Below, piece by piece: positions 48,214-58,671 of a stretch of DNA of 64,000 nt. The notes under the pieces were generated by a model. The model was not told the DNA's origin. It saw nothing but the letters and a program-made list of their open reading frames with translations, and searched no databases. The position numbers were made by a program, and so were the translations under genes. Numbering within the stretch: position 1 is the stretch's first letter; each line of letters starts with the position of its first letter. Origin of the DNA: JAAGZL01 sp050291365 (GTDB lineage: Bacteria; Pseudomonadota; Gammaproteobacteria; Chromatiales; Chromatiaceae); assembly GCA_050291365.1 (NCBI GenBank), contig JBNKJS010000017.1:25353-89352 (forward strand). The letters are read 5' to 3'.

Positions 48214-51200
48214 TGTTCTTCCACGCAATAAAGTTGTGTGCCAGTTTCCCCGTAAGAAGTTTAAGTTTCACTCTGCCGTTTTCCAATAGCATATAATTGA
48301 CCGGCACCAGCAACAGGGTGATAAAGGTGGCAAACAGAACCCCGAAACCCAGAGATACAGCCATAGGGATGAGGAACTGGGCCTGGGTTGACTGCTCAAA
48401 CAATAGCGGCATCAGGCCTATAAAAGTGGTAAGCGATGTGAGCATTACTGGTCGAAAACGCGCTGCTCCTGCCCTGAGTACAGCCTCTTTAATACCAAAC
48501 TCCTGTTTTTTCTTGTTGATGTAATCCACCAGCACCAGGCTGTCATTTACTACGATTCCAACCAGCGCCATCATGCCAAGCAAACTTGGCATGGTGAGGT
48601 TTATACCCATGATCCAGTGTCCACCCAGGGCACCGATAGCGCCGAAGGGGATAACGGACATGACAATAAATGGCTGTGCATATGATTTGAATGGTATAGC
48701 CAGCAACGCATAGATCACAAACAGCACAATCAACAGGCCAAACATCATCGACTTTAATGACTGCTGCTGCTCCTCCGCCTCGCCAGCAAATTTATAATTG
48801 ACCCCAGGATATTGCGCCATGATATCACGCAGATACTCGCCCAGATCTTTCTGGATAAGAGTCATGTTGGCCTTATCCTTGTTTATATCCGCTGTGACCT
48901 TAACCGTACGGTACCTGTTTATATGAATGATTGATGCCGGGCTTGTCCCGGGACTCATCTCTACTATTTGCCCCAGAGGAACGCTCTGCCCACTACTGCT
49001 GGTGATGCGCTGATCCGCAAGATTGAACACGGATTTCCTTTCTGATTCCGGATACCGCACCATCACCCTGATATCATCACGCCCACGCTGTATCCGCTGC
49101 ACCTGATAACCAAAAAAGCCGTAGCGTATCTGATTCAGCACATCTGCACGGGTAAAACCCATGGCGTGAGCTTCAGGCTTTAGCTCAAGCTGCAGCTCCT
49201 CTTTACCATCCGAAAAGCTGTCTTCGATATCAAATATATCTGGATATTGATGCAGCCGCTCCTTCACCTTATCCGCTATCTCTGAGAGCGCGGAAAAGTC
49301 GTTACCCGAGAACTGTATATCTATCGGGTTCCTGCCATGTCCTATCTCTGCCCTAAAGGTAAGAGATTCAACCCCAGGCAAGACGCCGATCATCTTTCTC
49401 CACTCTCGTACCAGCTGGGAACTGGTTATCTGCGATTTGCGATCTTCCGGCGATACAATCTCAAACATCACCCGTCCGGTATTGGAGCCTGAGGCACCGG
49501 TGGTCGACTGAATATTCAGAATAAGATCGCCATCTTGGTCGTTCCGATATTTCTTTTTCAGAACAAAGGCTGCATTGGTGATTTTTTGAACGTAATTATC
49601 AGTCACCTCGAAAACAGTGCCAGCAGGCATAGTCATGTTGGCCCTGGCCAGTTCGCTCTGTACCCGCGGAAAGAAGGTAAACCTGGTATAACCGGTAATT
49701 ACCAGCATTATCATGAGGAACAGGATGCCGGTAAACGCAACCAGGGTGCTCCATTTATTGGCCAGCACTATCCGCAAAAGCGGTTGATAGTACTTTAATA
49801 CTGCTCGCTCAAAGCCGTCCGCAAACATGAGCTGAAAGCGCTCTAGTCTGCCCTTGCTATTTTTCTCTGAGCGCAGCTTTATATTTTTCAGGTGCGCCGG
49901 CAGTACAAACTTAGACTCGATCAATGAAAAGACAAGGATAGGGATAACCACAATCGGGATCTGGGCGAATAGTTGTCCGCGGGCACCCTCGACAAAGGCC
50001 AGGGGAAGAAATGCGGCGATAGTGGTTAGGATACCAAAGGTGACTGGAACGGCGACCTCTTTGGTTCCGTTGATTGCGGCATCCAGACCATTTTCAGAGT
50101 GGCGCAAGTGGGTGTATACGTTCTCACCAGTAACAATGGCGTCATCCACTACGATACCCAAAACCAGTAGAAAGGCGAACAGGCTTACCAGATTCAGAGT
50201 TATGCCAAAATAGGACATGGAGACGAACGCCCCCATAAAACTCACCGGGATACCAATGAATACCCAGAAGGCGATGTATGGACGCAGGAACAGCGTGAGC
50301 AGCAGCAGAACCAGAATGCCACCTTGAATTGCATTATTGGTGAGGGTCTGGAGACGCTTTTTTACAATCAAGGAACGATCGCGCCAGATTGTCATCTCCA
50401 TCCCTACAGGTAGCTCTGACTGGCGCGAATTAACATAGGCCTTAACCTTGTCTGCAACATCTATCGCACTCTGATCACCTACTCGATAGACATCTACAAA
50501 TGCGGCCATCTGACCGTTAAAACGGCTAAGCAGATCAGAATCCTCAAACCCATCAACCACACGGGCCAGATCCTTGACCTGCACCTGGCTTCCATTCGGT
50601 CGTGTCAGGACTACAATATTTTCAAACTGCTCTCGATGATAGGCCTTACCCTTGGATCGAATAAGGATCTCTCCACCCTCGGCCTTGATACTACCAGCGG
50701 ATATATCCTGGGCGCTCTTGGCCATAGTGTCTGCCAATTGCTTAAGTGAGATGCCATACTGACGCAGGCTGTTCTCCGACACCTCAATGGCAATCTCATA
50801 GTTACGCACCGAATCCAGCTCAACCTGGGTTACTCCAGGGATACGCAGCAGATCATCGCGCACCTGCTCGGCCATGGTGCGTATCTCTTTCTCTAGATAA
50901 GGCCCGGCTATGGCTACGGAGATAACTTCGCGGCGTCTGGTTACCAGGGTTATGATCGGCTTTTCCGCTTCGACCGGAAAAGTGTTGATGGCATCAACGC
51001 GGCTCTTAATATCGGACAGCAGCTCTCTGGGATCGTAGCCAGAGTCAACCTCTATACTTATCAGCGCTGATCCCTCGGTGGAACTACTCGTTATCTCCTC
51101 AATACCTTCCAGGTCTTGTACCGCCTCCTCCACCAGGATGGCAACACTCTGTTCTGCATCCTCCGGGGTCGCGCCACGCAAGGAGATACTGACATTCACC

Positions 51201-51328
51201 TGCTCCGCATCTACAGTTGGGAACACCTCCAGTGGGATGCGTTCAGAGAGGGAAAACAGACCTACCACCAGCAGACTCACCATCAACAGGTTCGCCGCTA
51301 CATGGTTACGCGCAAACCAAGCTATCAT
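48200..51328 (-). CDS. RND family efflux transporter permease (HAE1 type)
   Basis: Inner-membrane proton-driven pump of 1042 residues with the two-fold RND layout: a transmembrane helix at 10-28, a large periplasmic loop, six helices, a second loop and six helices. The proton-relay aspartates are present in GIVVDDAIVTGENV, and the C-terminal half has GIVVNDSLVLVDYINKK. It overlaps its adaptor gene by 4 bp. An outer-membrane channel gene is not adjacent. The substrate is unknown. Confidence 0.95.
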   Translation of the reverse strand: MIAWFARNHVAANLLMVSLLVVGLFSLSERIPLEVFPTVDAEQVNVSISLRGATPEDAEQSVAILVEEAVQDLEGIEEITSSSTEGSALISIEVDSGYDPRELLSDIKSRVDAINTFPVEAEKPIITLVTRRREVISVAIAGPYLEKEIRTMAEQVRDDLLRIPGVTQVELDSVRNYEIAIEVSENSLRQYGISLKQLADTMAKSAQDISAGSIKAEGGEILIRSKGKAYHREQFENIVVLTRPNGSQVQVKDLARVVDGFEDSDLLSRFNGQMAAFVDVYRVGDQSAIDVADKVKAYVNSRQSELPVGMEMTIWRDRSLIVKKRLQTLTNNAIQGGILVLLLLTLFLRPYIAFWVFIGIPVSFMGAFVSMSYFGITLNLVSLFAFLLVLGIVVDDAIVTGENVYTHLRHSENGLDAAINGTKEVAVPVTFGILTTIAAFLPLAFVEGARGQLFAQIPIVVIPILVFSLIESKFVLPAHLKNIKLRSEKNSKGRLERFQLMFADGFERAVLKYYQPLLRIVLANKWSTLVAFTGILFLMIMLVITGYTRFTFFPRVQSELARANMTMPAGTVFEVTDNYVQKITNAAFVLKKKYRNDQDGDLILNIQSTTGASGSNTGRVMFEIVSPEDRKSQITSSQLVREWRKMIGVLPGVESLTFRAEIGHGRNPIDIQFSGNDFSALSEIADKVKERLHQYPDIFDIEDSFSDGKEELQLELKPEAHAMGFTRADVLNQIRYGFFGYQVQRIQRGRDDIRVMVRYPESERKSVFNLADQRITSSSGQSVPLGQIVEMSPGTSPASIIHINRYRTVKVTADINKDKANMTLIQKDLGEYLRDIMAQYPGVNYKFAGEAEEQQQSLKSMMFGLLIVLFVIYALLAIPFKSYAQPFIVMSVIPFGAIGALGGHWIMGINLTMPSLLGMMALVGIVVNDSLVLVDYINKKKQEFGIKEAVLRAGAARFRPVMLTSLTTFIGLMPLLFEQSTQAQFLIPMAVSLGFGVLFATFITLLLVPVNYMLLENGRVKLKLLTGKLAHNFIAWKNNAKE

Positions 51329-52590
51329 TTCTGCATGCCCTGTTTGCCTGGTCTGGCTTCAGGTGTACTATCCATCCCCGGCCTTGGCCCGCGCTGTTCG
51401 CTCGCCTTGTTACCAGACACCTTTTTTACCGGGGTACCACTACTAACCCGCCCAAGCGGCGTTAGTACCAGCTGCTCGCCTGCTGTTATCCCCTGCTTGA
51501 TCAAGGCCTCTTTGCTATTTTGCCAGGCAATCTCTATATCTCTGCGTTCTAGCACCCCATTTTTGAACAGATAGACATAACTGCCTTGATAGATAGCTGA
51601 GTTAGGAATGACTATTGCGTCCTTGACGGTCTTACCCTCAATCTCTGCGGTCACGTACTGGCCAATCTTTAAGGGACGGCGGTCCTTATTGTGCTGTGAG
51701 TAGGGGGCATTTATCTGGGCGGTCATATAAAGCTGCTGGCTCTGTTCATCAATCGCTCCCGCCGTGCGCACCAGAACCGCCTGCCAGGACTGCGGCGTTT
51801 CACCCAGGCTATTTATTATCTTCGCCTTAGGTGGCCCCTTAGCGCTATCACTGCTGTTACTAAAATGTTCAGGTATATTAACGAACGGTAGTTCACTATT
51901 TTTGATCGGCAGATGGACCTCAACCAGATCGGTTGCGTATAAACTGGCCAGGCTGGTGTTGGCCGATACCACCTCTCCAATATCAACACTCTTGGTAAGG
52001 ATACGCCCAGAGTAAGGTGCACGTATCTGGGTGCGTTCCACATCCAGTTTGGCTTTATTGAGTTTTGCCTGGGCTGCTCCAATCTGAGATTTAGCTGCGG
52101 CCAGTTGCGGTATATTCATGGCAAAATCAGAAGCAGCACTCTTTTTGCGCAGTGTTTTTCTGTCGTTGACTGCCTGATCAGCCAGCACCTGCTGCTCGGC
52201 ATAGTTAACCTCGGCGTTTGCCAGCTCTGCTGCTGCTATAGCTACCTGAATCTCATAGTCGCGTGGGTCTATCTTGACCAGCACCTCTCCCTTCTCAAAA
52301 AAACCGCCATCACGAAAGTTGGGGCTTACCTCAATGATCTGACCAGATACCTGTGCAACAAGATTCCCCTGAGTACGCGGTTCTATGCGCCCGAAAGAAC
52401 TAACAATCACCTGATACTCTTTTGGTCCAACCGTTATTGTATTCACGGCAATAACCGGGGTTGGTGGCATATGGCTCTTGTTTGCAGATGGCTTAAACAA
52501 CCAGACTAGCAGTGCGATGAACGCAAAAAGCAGTAGTAAATATAGAGGAAGGTATTTTCGATAATCTAATTGTAATTGTGCAAGGTTCAT
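51325..52590 (-). CDS. RND efflux periplasmic adaptor (MFP)
   Basis: Membrane-fusion protein linking the RND pump to an outer-membrane channel. I use the ATG at 52590 (MNLAQLQLDYRKYLPLYL); a GTG eight codons upstream is possible and neither has a good ribosome site. There are 421 residues: a membrane anchor at about 13-35, a lipoyl-like half VSGQIIEVSPNFRDGGFFEKGEVLVKID split by a coiled coil (about 105-170, NYAEQQVLADQAVNDRKTL), then beta-barrel domains. The C-terminal 35 residues are basic and proline-rich. Confidence 0.92.
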   Translation of the reverse strand: MNLAQLQLDYRKYLPLYLLLLFAFIALLVWLFKPSANKSHMPPTPVIAVNTITVGPKEYQVIVSSFGRIEPRTQGNLVAQVSGQIIEVSPNFRDGGFFEKGEVLVKIDPRDYEIQVAIAAAELANAEVNYAEQQVLADQAVNDRKTLRKKSAASDFAMNIPQLAAAKSQIGAAQAKLNKAKLDVERTQIRAPYSGRILTKSVDIGEVVSANTSLASLYATDLVEVHLPIKNSELPFVNIPEHFSNSSDSAKGPPKAKIINSLGETPQSWQAVLVRTAGAIDEQSQQLYMTAQINAPYSQHNKDRRPLKIGQYVTAEIEGKTVKDAIVIPNSAIYQGSYVYLFKNGVLERRDIEIAWQNSKEALIKQGITAGEQLVLTPLGRVSSGTPVKKVSGNKASEQRGPRPGMDSTPEARPGKQGMQK

Positions 52591-52760
52591 ATTTAATTGT
52601 GTTATTTCACACACCCATGGATCTGTCTGAATTTAGTATAGGTTGAATGATTAACACACACATTGATATTATGCAAAACAGTATACCAATGGACTTCTGT
52701 TATGGTGAGTGGTTCCTGGGGAATAGCAGGAAATCTTATGAATTGGTTATTGCTGTCGCC

Positions 52761-53243
52761 CTACCTGCCACCTACCAGGGTGACCGTTTCTTCGGTCCAT
52801 TCTGCTCCACTTGGACCAGGACGCTCTAATTCATTCCAGAGCTCTGCGATCTGTTCATTGGATATTCCATTGTTATGGAGAAAACCAGTCTCTTTCTTGA
52901 GGGAACCGAGATATGACTCCTTGCCAACCATCTTGACCAGGGTCTTCACATTCATCTCTATGCCGTGGTCCTTCAACAGTAGATCCAACACCTCTTCAAT
53001 GCTGTGAGATACCAACAGATCCCTGGCCAGCTTGCCGGTATCAACTACCATCTCGACACCCTGGCGTTTCACTATCTTCTGCATTACCAGGTGGATCTCT
53101 CCCTTGCGCTTACGCCACTCTTGAACTCCTTCTTTTGATTCTTCACAGGCAAGCTTTGGATACCTCATATTGAGATATTCCAATTGATCAGCACACTCCT
53201 CTAACGCCTCAATAAGATTATTATTTTTTTCAATCTCGCTCAT
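52761..53243 (-). CDS. Hypothetical helical protein
   Basis: 160 residues, soluble and highly charged, mostly helix. It starts MSEIEKNNNLIEALEECADQ, and a middle part VDTGKLARDLLVSHSIEEVLDLLLKDHG may be a hemerythrin-unrelated helical hairpin. Two cysteines near the N-terminus (C17, C33). No family recognised. It stands between the efflux operon and the citramalate/isopropylmalate synthase gene, with gaps of 170 and 88 bp, and may be single. Confidence 0.65.
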   Translation of the reverse strand: MSEIEKNNNLIEALEECADQLEYLNMRYPKLACEESKEGVQEWRKRKGEIHLVMQKIVKRQGVEMVVDTGKLARDLLVSHSIEEVLDLLLKDHGIEMNVKTLVKMVGKESYLGSLKKETGFLHNNGISNEQIAELWNELERPGPSGAEWTEETVTLVGGR

Positions 53244-53331
53244 CCACCACCCCAGAATATCGCCAATAAATATACCTAGCCAGTTAGTTAGCGGCAGATA
53301 GCAATATTCCTTTAACAGCAGTAGTAGTGAT

Positions 53332-54873
53332 TTACGCGGTGCGATTTTCCCGGTGCAGACGAATATTCAACATCCTGATTGTTGCACTCATGGCGGCAAA
53401 TACCTGATTGGAGTGGACGCCCCTGGTCTTTAAAGTGCCGGATTCATCCCACCAGGTGATGGTACACTCCGTTAGTGCGTCGGTCTTTCCACCTTTGGGA
53501 ATACGCACCTCGTAATCTAACAGGTGTGGTACCTGCACATCCTGTTCTTTTAGAACCTTTTTTATGGCATCCATAAAGGCATCAAAGCCACCATTGCCTA
53601 TACCTGCAGATAGGCGGATCTTATCATTGATCTGCACCTTGATACTGCAGGTTGATTCAAGCTGCAGACCACTGGTCACAGAGCAGTTCAAGAGCTTGAT
53701 ATGGTCATAGTCCCGGCTCTCCAGCACCTCTGCGATGATGAATGGCAGGTCCTCAGAGGTGATACTCTTTTTAGAATCACCCAGCTCTACAACCCGATTT
53801 AACACCTTTTTCAAGTTTTCATCTGACAGGGAGATATCCATGCTCTCCAGGTTCTTCTGCAGAGAGGCCTTGCCGCTCATCTTGCCCAGGGCATAACTGC
53901 GACGGCGGGCAAAACGCTCCGGCGAGAGACGGGTTTCGTAGAGACCACCTTTTTTGTCTCCATCGGCATGAATGCCGCTGGTCTGGGTAAACACATCGGC
54001 ACCGACGATGGGCGCATTATCGGCAATACGTTTTCCGGAGAAGTTTTCTACTAGTTGGCTAAGCCGGACTATATGGGTCTCATCAATGGAGAGTTCTATG
54101 CCCATAACATCTCGTAGGGCGACCGCCACCTCAGGCAGGGATGCGTTCCCCGCCCGCTCCCCCAGGCAGTTGACGGTGCAGTGGATAGAGCTAACCCCGG
54201 CCTTTACCGCCATCAGTGAGTTGGCTGTAGCCAATCCGTAATCATTATGCGGGTGGAAATCAAAGGTGGCCTGGGGAAACCTGGTCTGCATATCGGTTAG
54301 GCTTGCGTACACCTTCTCTGGTGTTAGCACCCCCAGAGTATCTGGCAACATATAGTGACAGATATCCTGATCGGACAACCCTTCCATCATGGCATAGACA
54401 TACTCAGGACTATCGGCGTAACCGTTAGACCAGTCTTCCAGATACACATTTACCGCCAGCCCCTGCTCCTTGGCATAGGCGATTGTCTGTTTGATATCCA
54501 CCAGGTGCTGATCCAGGGTCTTGCGCAACTGATCTTCACAATGTTTTTTGCTGCCCTTGGTAAGCAGGTTAATCACCTTGCCGCCGGCATCTGAAATCCA
54601 GTCGACGCTCACCTTGTGATCAACAAAACCCAGTACCTCAACTCTATCTTCCACCCCCTTGGTTTTAGCCCAATCCAGAATGGCCGCAACCGCCTCTTTT
54701 TCTCCCTCGGAGATACGGGCGGAGGCTACCTCAATACGGTCAACCTTGAGCTGTTCCAACAGGGCCTTAGCGATATTCAACTTCTCGGCAGGCGAAAATG
54801 AGACCCCCTGGGTCTGCTCACCATCCCGCAGGGTGGTATCGACTATTTTCACTGTTCTCTGCTCTGTACTCAT
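53332..54873 (-). CDS. Citramalate synthase / alpha-isopropylmalate synthase family enzyme
   Basis: Acyl-CoA:2-oxoacid condensing enzyme of 513 residues. The TIM barrel starts VDTTLRDGEQTQGVSFSP and contains the metal site FHPHNDYGLATAN and CTVNCLGERAGNASL. A linker and the C-terminal LeuA-type regulatory domain (about 390-505) follow, including LSAGIGNGGFDAFMDAI and TDALTECTITWW. The coupling (4-bp overlap) to thrC favours (R)-citramalate synthase, which makes isoleucine from pyruvate and bypasses threonine. A 2-isopropylmalate synthase of the LeuA2 type remains possible, because the specificity residues cannot be judged by eye. Confidence 0.85.
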   Translation of the reverse strand: MSTEQRTVKIVDTTLRDGEQTQGVSFSPAEKLNIAKALLEQLKVDRIEVASARISEGEKEAVAAILDWAKTKGVEDRVEVLGFVDHKVSVDWISDAGGKVINLLTKGSKKHCEDQLRKTLDQHLVDIKQTIAYAKEQGLAVNVYLEDWSNGYADSPEYVYAMMEGLSDQDICHYMLPDTLGVLTPEKVYASLTDMQTRFPQATFDFHPHNDYGLATANSLMAVKAGVSSIHCTVNCLGERAGNASLPEVAVALRDVMGIELSIDETHIVRLSQLVENFSGKRIADNAPIVGADVFTQTSGIHADGDKKGGLYETRLSPERFARRRSYALGKMSGKASLQKNLESMDISLSDENLKKVLNRVVELGDSKKSITSEDLPFIIAEVLESRDYDHIKLLNCSVTSGLQLESTCSIKVQINDKIRLSAGIGNGGFDAFMDAIKKVLKEQDVQVPHLLDYEVRIPKGGKTDALTECTITWWDESGTLKTRGVHSNQVFAAMSATIRMLNIRLHRENRTA

Positions 54874-56258
54874 TGTTTATCTACCAATGTATTTTGCATA
54901 AATCTCTTCACTACAGCGCCATCAGCTTCCAGCAGTGTGCATCTGGTCTCTTTGTCCATCAGACCACGAAGCGATAATGGAGGTTCTGCCTCTATACCAA
55001 TCGCCTCTTTTACCGCATCACCAAACTTTGCTGGGTGGGCTGTAGCCAAACAAACAGTCCCGGGGATACCATCGGCTGCCTTAACCCCCACTGCGGTGTG
55101 CGGGTCCAGAATGTATTTGCTGTATCTATAAGTGATACGAATCTGATCCAGGGTCTCGGTCTCACCCACCGCCTTAGCCTGAAACAGCTTACGCACCCGC
55201 TCCTGCTTATCCTCTGACACCTCCAGCCTGCCCTCCTGGGCCATGTTATCCATGAGCTCACGTACCTTGGCAGGATCCTCATCCATCAGATAATAGAGAT
55301 AACGCTCAAAGTTGGACGATATCTGAATATCCATGGACGGGCTTCTGGTGTGATGCACCTGTTGTGCCGCATAGATGCCACTGTTTACAAAACGGGTGAG
55401 AATATCGTTGCGGTTGGTGGCCAATATCAGCTTCTCCACCGGCAGTCCCATACGCATAGCGATATAACCGGCGAATATGTCACCGAAGTTTCCAGTTGGT
55501 ACCGAAAAGGTGAGACGCCTATTCGGGTTGGCCTCTGTCACCCTGCCCCAGGCGTAAAAGTAGTATACAACCTGGGCCAGGATACGCGCCCAATTGATGG
55601 AGTTAACCGCACCCAGGCTGTACTCCTCTTTAAACTCCAGGTCGTTAAACAGCTGTTTAACAATACTCTGACCATCATCAAAGGTACCTTTGATAGCGAT
55701 ATTGTGTACATTCTCATCCAGCACAGTGGTCATCTGCCGCTCTTGAATGGGGGAGACCCGCTGGTGTGGATGCAGGATAAAGATATCGATACGTTTCTGA
55801 CCACGCACCCCTGATATAGCAGCCGAACCTGTATCACCAGATGTTGCGCCCAGGATATTCAGACGCCCTCCGCTGCGCTCCAGTAGAAACTCAAACAGGT
55901 TGCCAAGGAACTGTAGGGCCACATCCTTAAATGCGGCGGTGGGACCGTGGAACAGCTCCAGGATGTGCATATCCCCTATAGGAACAATGGGGGTGATCTC
56001 TTTGTGGCTAAAGCTGGCATATGACTTCTCTACCAGTCCGGCCAACTCCTCGCGGCTCATGTCGTCACCCACAAAGGGCAACATCACCTCAACGGCAAGT
56101 TCCTGGAACGAAAGTTGCCCCCACTGCTTTAGGGTCTCAGCATCAACGGTGGGAATATTCTCAGGCAGCAGCAGGCCACCATCTGTGGCCAGACCCATCA
56201 TTACGGCCTGGGAAAAACTGATCGGTTCTACACCGCCTCTGGTACTGATGTAACGCAT
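54870..56258 (-). CDS. thrC: Threonine synthase
   Basis: PLP enzyme that forms threonine from O-phosphohomoserine. The 462 residues start MRYISTRGGVEPISFSQAVMMGLATDGGLLLP. The PLP lysine is in FHGPTAAFKDVALQFLG, phosphate-binding is in GATSGDTGSAAI, and NSINWARILAQ and PTGNFGDIFAGY are typical of the bacterial group. The gene precedes the condensing-enzyme gene in a two-gene unit; homoserine dehydrogenase is not adjacent. Confidence 0.97.
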   Translation of the reverse strand: MRYISTRGGVEPISFSQAVMMGLATDGGLLLPENIPTVDAETLKQWGQLSFQELAVEVMLPFVGDDMSREELAGLVEKSYASFSHKEITPIVPIGDMHILELFHGPTAAFKDVALQFLGNLFEFLLERSGGRLNILGATSGDTGSAAISGVRGQKRIDIFILHPHQRVSPIQERQMTTVLDENVHNIAIKGTFDDGQSIVKQLFNDLEFKEEYSLGAVNSINWARILAQVVYYFYAWGRVTEANPNRRLTFSVPTGNFGDIFAGYIAMRMGLPVEKLILATNRNDILTRFVNSGIYAAQQVHHTRSPSMDIQISSNFERYLYYLMDEDPAKVRELMDNMAQEGRLEVSEDKQERVRKLFQAKAVGETETLDQIRITYRYSKYILDPHTAVGVKAADGIPGTVCLATAHPAKFGDAVKEAIGIEAEPPLSLRGLMDKETRCTLLEADGAVVKRFMQNTLVDKQ

Positions 56259-56343
56259 CTGATTCAGGTCCTCACCCTTATGTTCTTAATAAGTTTTGGA
56301 GTATATCAGTTATTGCGGGAAGGTTGATGCATCAACCAATCAG

Positions 56344-58419
56344 TCACTGCCTCTTGCGCGGTTTTTGTCTGCGGGAGGTCGGTCTCTGGCTCTTTTTCGG
56401 TGCCGTGCGTTTTACGGTTCTATTTTGTTTCATCCCCGGCTTATATCTCTCTTTGCCGCTGCTGCCGCCCGGTTGAAACGAAGGAACCAGGTGTTTCTTA
56501 CCATTACCGATCAGATCGGCCCGCCCCATGCTTTTCAGGGCCTCCCGCAACAGTGGCCAATTCTCCGGATCATGGTAGCGTAGGAAGGCCTTGTGCAGCC
56601 GGCGCTGGCGTATACCGCGCACTACAGTAACTCCCTCTGATCCCCGTCTTATCTTTTTGAGTGGGCTGCGTCCGGTGTGGTACATGGCCGAAGCCAGGGC
56701 AAGGGGGGTAGGCAGAAACGCCTGCACCTGGTCCGGGCGAAAATCGTTGCGCTTTAACCAGAGGGCAAGATTCAGCATATCCTCATCCCTGGTGCCAGGG
56801 TGGGCAGCTATGAAATAGGGTATCAGGTACTGCTCTTTCCCTGCCTCTTTAGAGTACTTATCAAAAAGCATCTTGAACTTGTCATAGACACCGATCCCTG
56901 GTTTCATCATCAAATCCAATGGACCACTCTCGGTATGCTCAGGCGCAATCTTGAGATAACCCCCAACATGGTTGGTCACCAGCTCCTTGATATATTCAGG
57001 ATCGCGCAGAGCCAGGTCATAACGTAGACCAGATGCAATCAGTACCCGCTTGATTCCAGGCAATTTGCGGGCGCGCCGGTATAACCTGATCAGGGATTTG
57101 TGATCAGTACTCATATATTTGCAGATATCTGGATAAACACATGAGAGCCTGCGACAGGAGGACTCCACCTTTGGATCGCGGCAGCGCAGGTTATACATAT
57201 TGGCGGTAGGGCCACCCAGATCGGAGATAGTGCCGGTGAAGCCGGGAACCGTGTCACGGATGGCCTCAACCTCCCTTATCACCGACTCCTCCGAGCGGTT
57301 CTGCACAATACGCCCCTCATGCTCGGTAATGGAGCAGAAGCTGCAGCCGCCAAAGCAGCCACGCATGATGTTGATAGAAAAACGGATCATCTCCCAGGCC
57401 GGGTTCTTGGCATCACCGTAGGCTGGGTGCGGCTGGCGGGTGTATGGCAGTTCATAGATTCGATCCAGCTCTTTGGTCTCCAGTGGAATAGGTGGCGGAT
57501 TGAGCCAGACATCCCGTTTACCATGACGCTGCACCAGGTGGCGGGCATTGCCCGGGTTGGTCTCCAGGTGAAACACCCGGGATGCATGGGCATAAACCAG
57601 ATCGTCACTCACCACCTGGTCATAGGAGGGCAGCCGCACCACAAAGCTGGAGCGGGCAATATCCTTGGGGCTATGCTCAAAGCCAACTAGCTGAGAAACC
57701 CTCTGCTCATTCGGGCTGGTGGCGTCTATCTCCAAAAACTCCTCTGGCAGATCGGTACACATAAACCCGGTACCACGTACGTCTCTGATTTCAGAAATGT
57801 TCTCACCAGCGGCCAATCTATGGGCAACCTCAACCAAGGCCCGTTCGGCATTGCCATATATCAGCATATCCGCCTTAGAATCGGGTAGGATGGAGCGACG
57901 CACCTTATCCGACCAGTAGTCATAGTGCGCGATACGCCGCAGGCTGGCCTCGATACCTCCGACGATTATCGGCACACCCTTGTAGGCCTCGCGCGCCCTC
58001 TGGGCATAGACCACCACAGATCGATCCGGGCGCTTACCGCCCTCCCCGCCAGGGGTGTAGGCATCGTTAGAGCGTATGCGTCGGTCAGAGGTGTAGCGAT
58101 TCACCATAGAATCCATATTGCCGGAGGTGATACCAAATAACAGATTTGGCCTGCCCAGAGCCCGGAACGGTTCGGCCGATTTCCAGTCCGGCTGGGCGAT
58201 AATCCCGACCCTGAACCCCTGGGCCTCCAGCAGCCGCCCTATCAGGGCCATACCGAAACTGGGATGATCTACATAGGCGTCGCCGGTAACGATGATGATA
58301 TCGCAGCTATCCCACCCAAGGTCATCCATCTCCTCCCGCGACATGGGCAGAACTGGCGCCACACCAAAACGTTCGGCCCAATATTTACGGTAGGAAAACA
58401 GGTTCTTGGCAGACTGCAT
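56344..58419 (-). CDS. ygiQ: YgiQ family radical SAM protein
   Basis: Large radical SAM protein (691 residues) of the UPF0313/YgiQ family, function unknown. An N-terminal cobalamin-binding-like domain (IIIVTGDAYVDHPSFGMALIG) precedes the cluster motif GCFGGCSFCSITEHEGR near residue 360. The family-specific SDLGGPTANMYNLRC, YLKIAPEHTE and PYFIAAHPGT follow. The C-terminal 45 residues are very basic (RTAPKKSQRPTSRRQKPRKR), suggesting RNA or ribosome contact. Confidence 0.93.
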   Translation of the reverse strand: MQSAKNLFSYRKYWAERFGVAPVLPMSREEMDDLGWDSCDIIIVTGDAYVDHPSFGMALIGRLLEAQGFRVGIIAQPDWKSAEPFRALGRPNLLFGITSGNMDSMVNRYTSDRRIRSNDAYTPGGEGGKRPDRSVVVYAQRAREAYKGVPIIVGGIEASLRRIAHYDYWSDKVRRSILPDSKADMLIYGNAERALVEVAHRLAAGENISEIRDVRGTGFMCTDLPEEFLEIDATSPNEQRVSQLVGFEHSPKDIARSSFVVRLPSYDQVVSDDLVYAHASRVFHLETNPGNARHLVQRHGKRDVWLNPPPIPLETKELDRIYELPYTRQPHPAYGDAKNPAWEMIRFSINIMRGCFGGCSFCSITEHEGRIVQNRSEESVIREVEAIRDTVPGFTGTISDLGGPTANMYNLRCRDPKVESSCRRLSCVYPDICKYMSTDHKSLIRLYRRARKLPGIKRVLIASGLRYDLALRDPEYIKELVTNHVGGYLKIAPEHTESGPLDLMMKPGIGVYDKFKMLFDKYSKEAGKEQYLIPYFIAAHPGTRDEDMLNLALWLKRNDFRPDQVQAFLPTPLALASAMYHTGRSPLKKIRRGSEGVTVVRGIRQRRLHKAFLRYHDPENWPLLREALKSMGRADLIGNGKKHLVPSFQPGGSSGKERYKPGMKQNRTVKRTAPKKSQRPTSRRQKPRKRQ

Positions 58420-58525
58420 ACGCTTATACGAGGAATATTATTCCCATGATAATTAAGGATTAATGGTGTAAATCTTCATAGGCAACCATGCATTAATTTA
58501 TATAACACACCCCAGCAAGGCGAAC

Positions 58526-58552
58526 TAAAGTTATCCTATAAACTGCCGATAG
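58526..58552 (+). promoter_or_regulatory. sigma28 (FliA)-type promoter upstream of cheV
   Basis: TAAAGTTA (58526-58533), an exact 11-base spacer and GCCGATAG (58545-58552) match the flagellar sigma consensus TAAAGTTT-N11-GCCGATAA at 14 of 16 positions. It points at the tandem cheV genes, with start expected near 58560. The remaining upstream gap back to ygiQ shows no gene. Confidence 0.85.
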
Positions 58553-58671
58553 ATCGCTTGATAGGGGGAAAATAGTGGTTATACCTGTTATTTGAACTAT
58601 CTTTGGATTAATGACCTATCTTACATGGATTGATACAAAAAAAACCGAACCTGATTACTGGAGAGCTAAAG

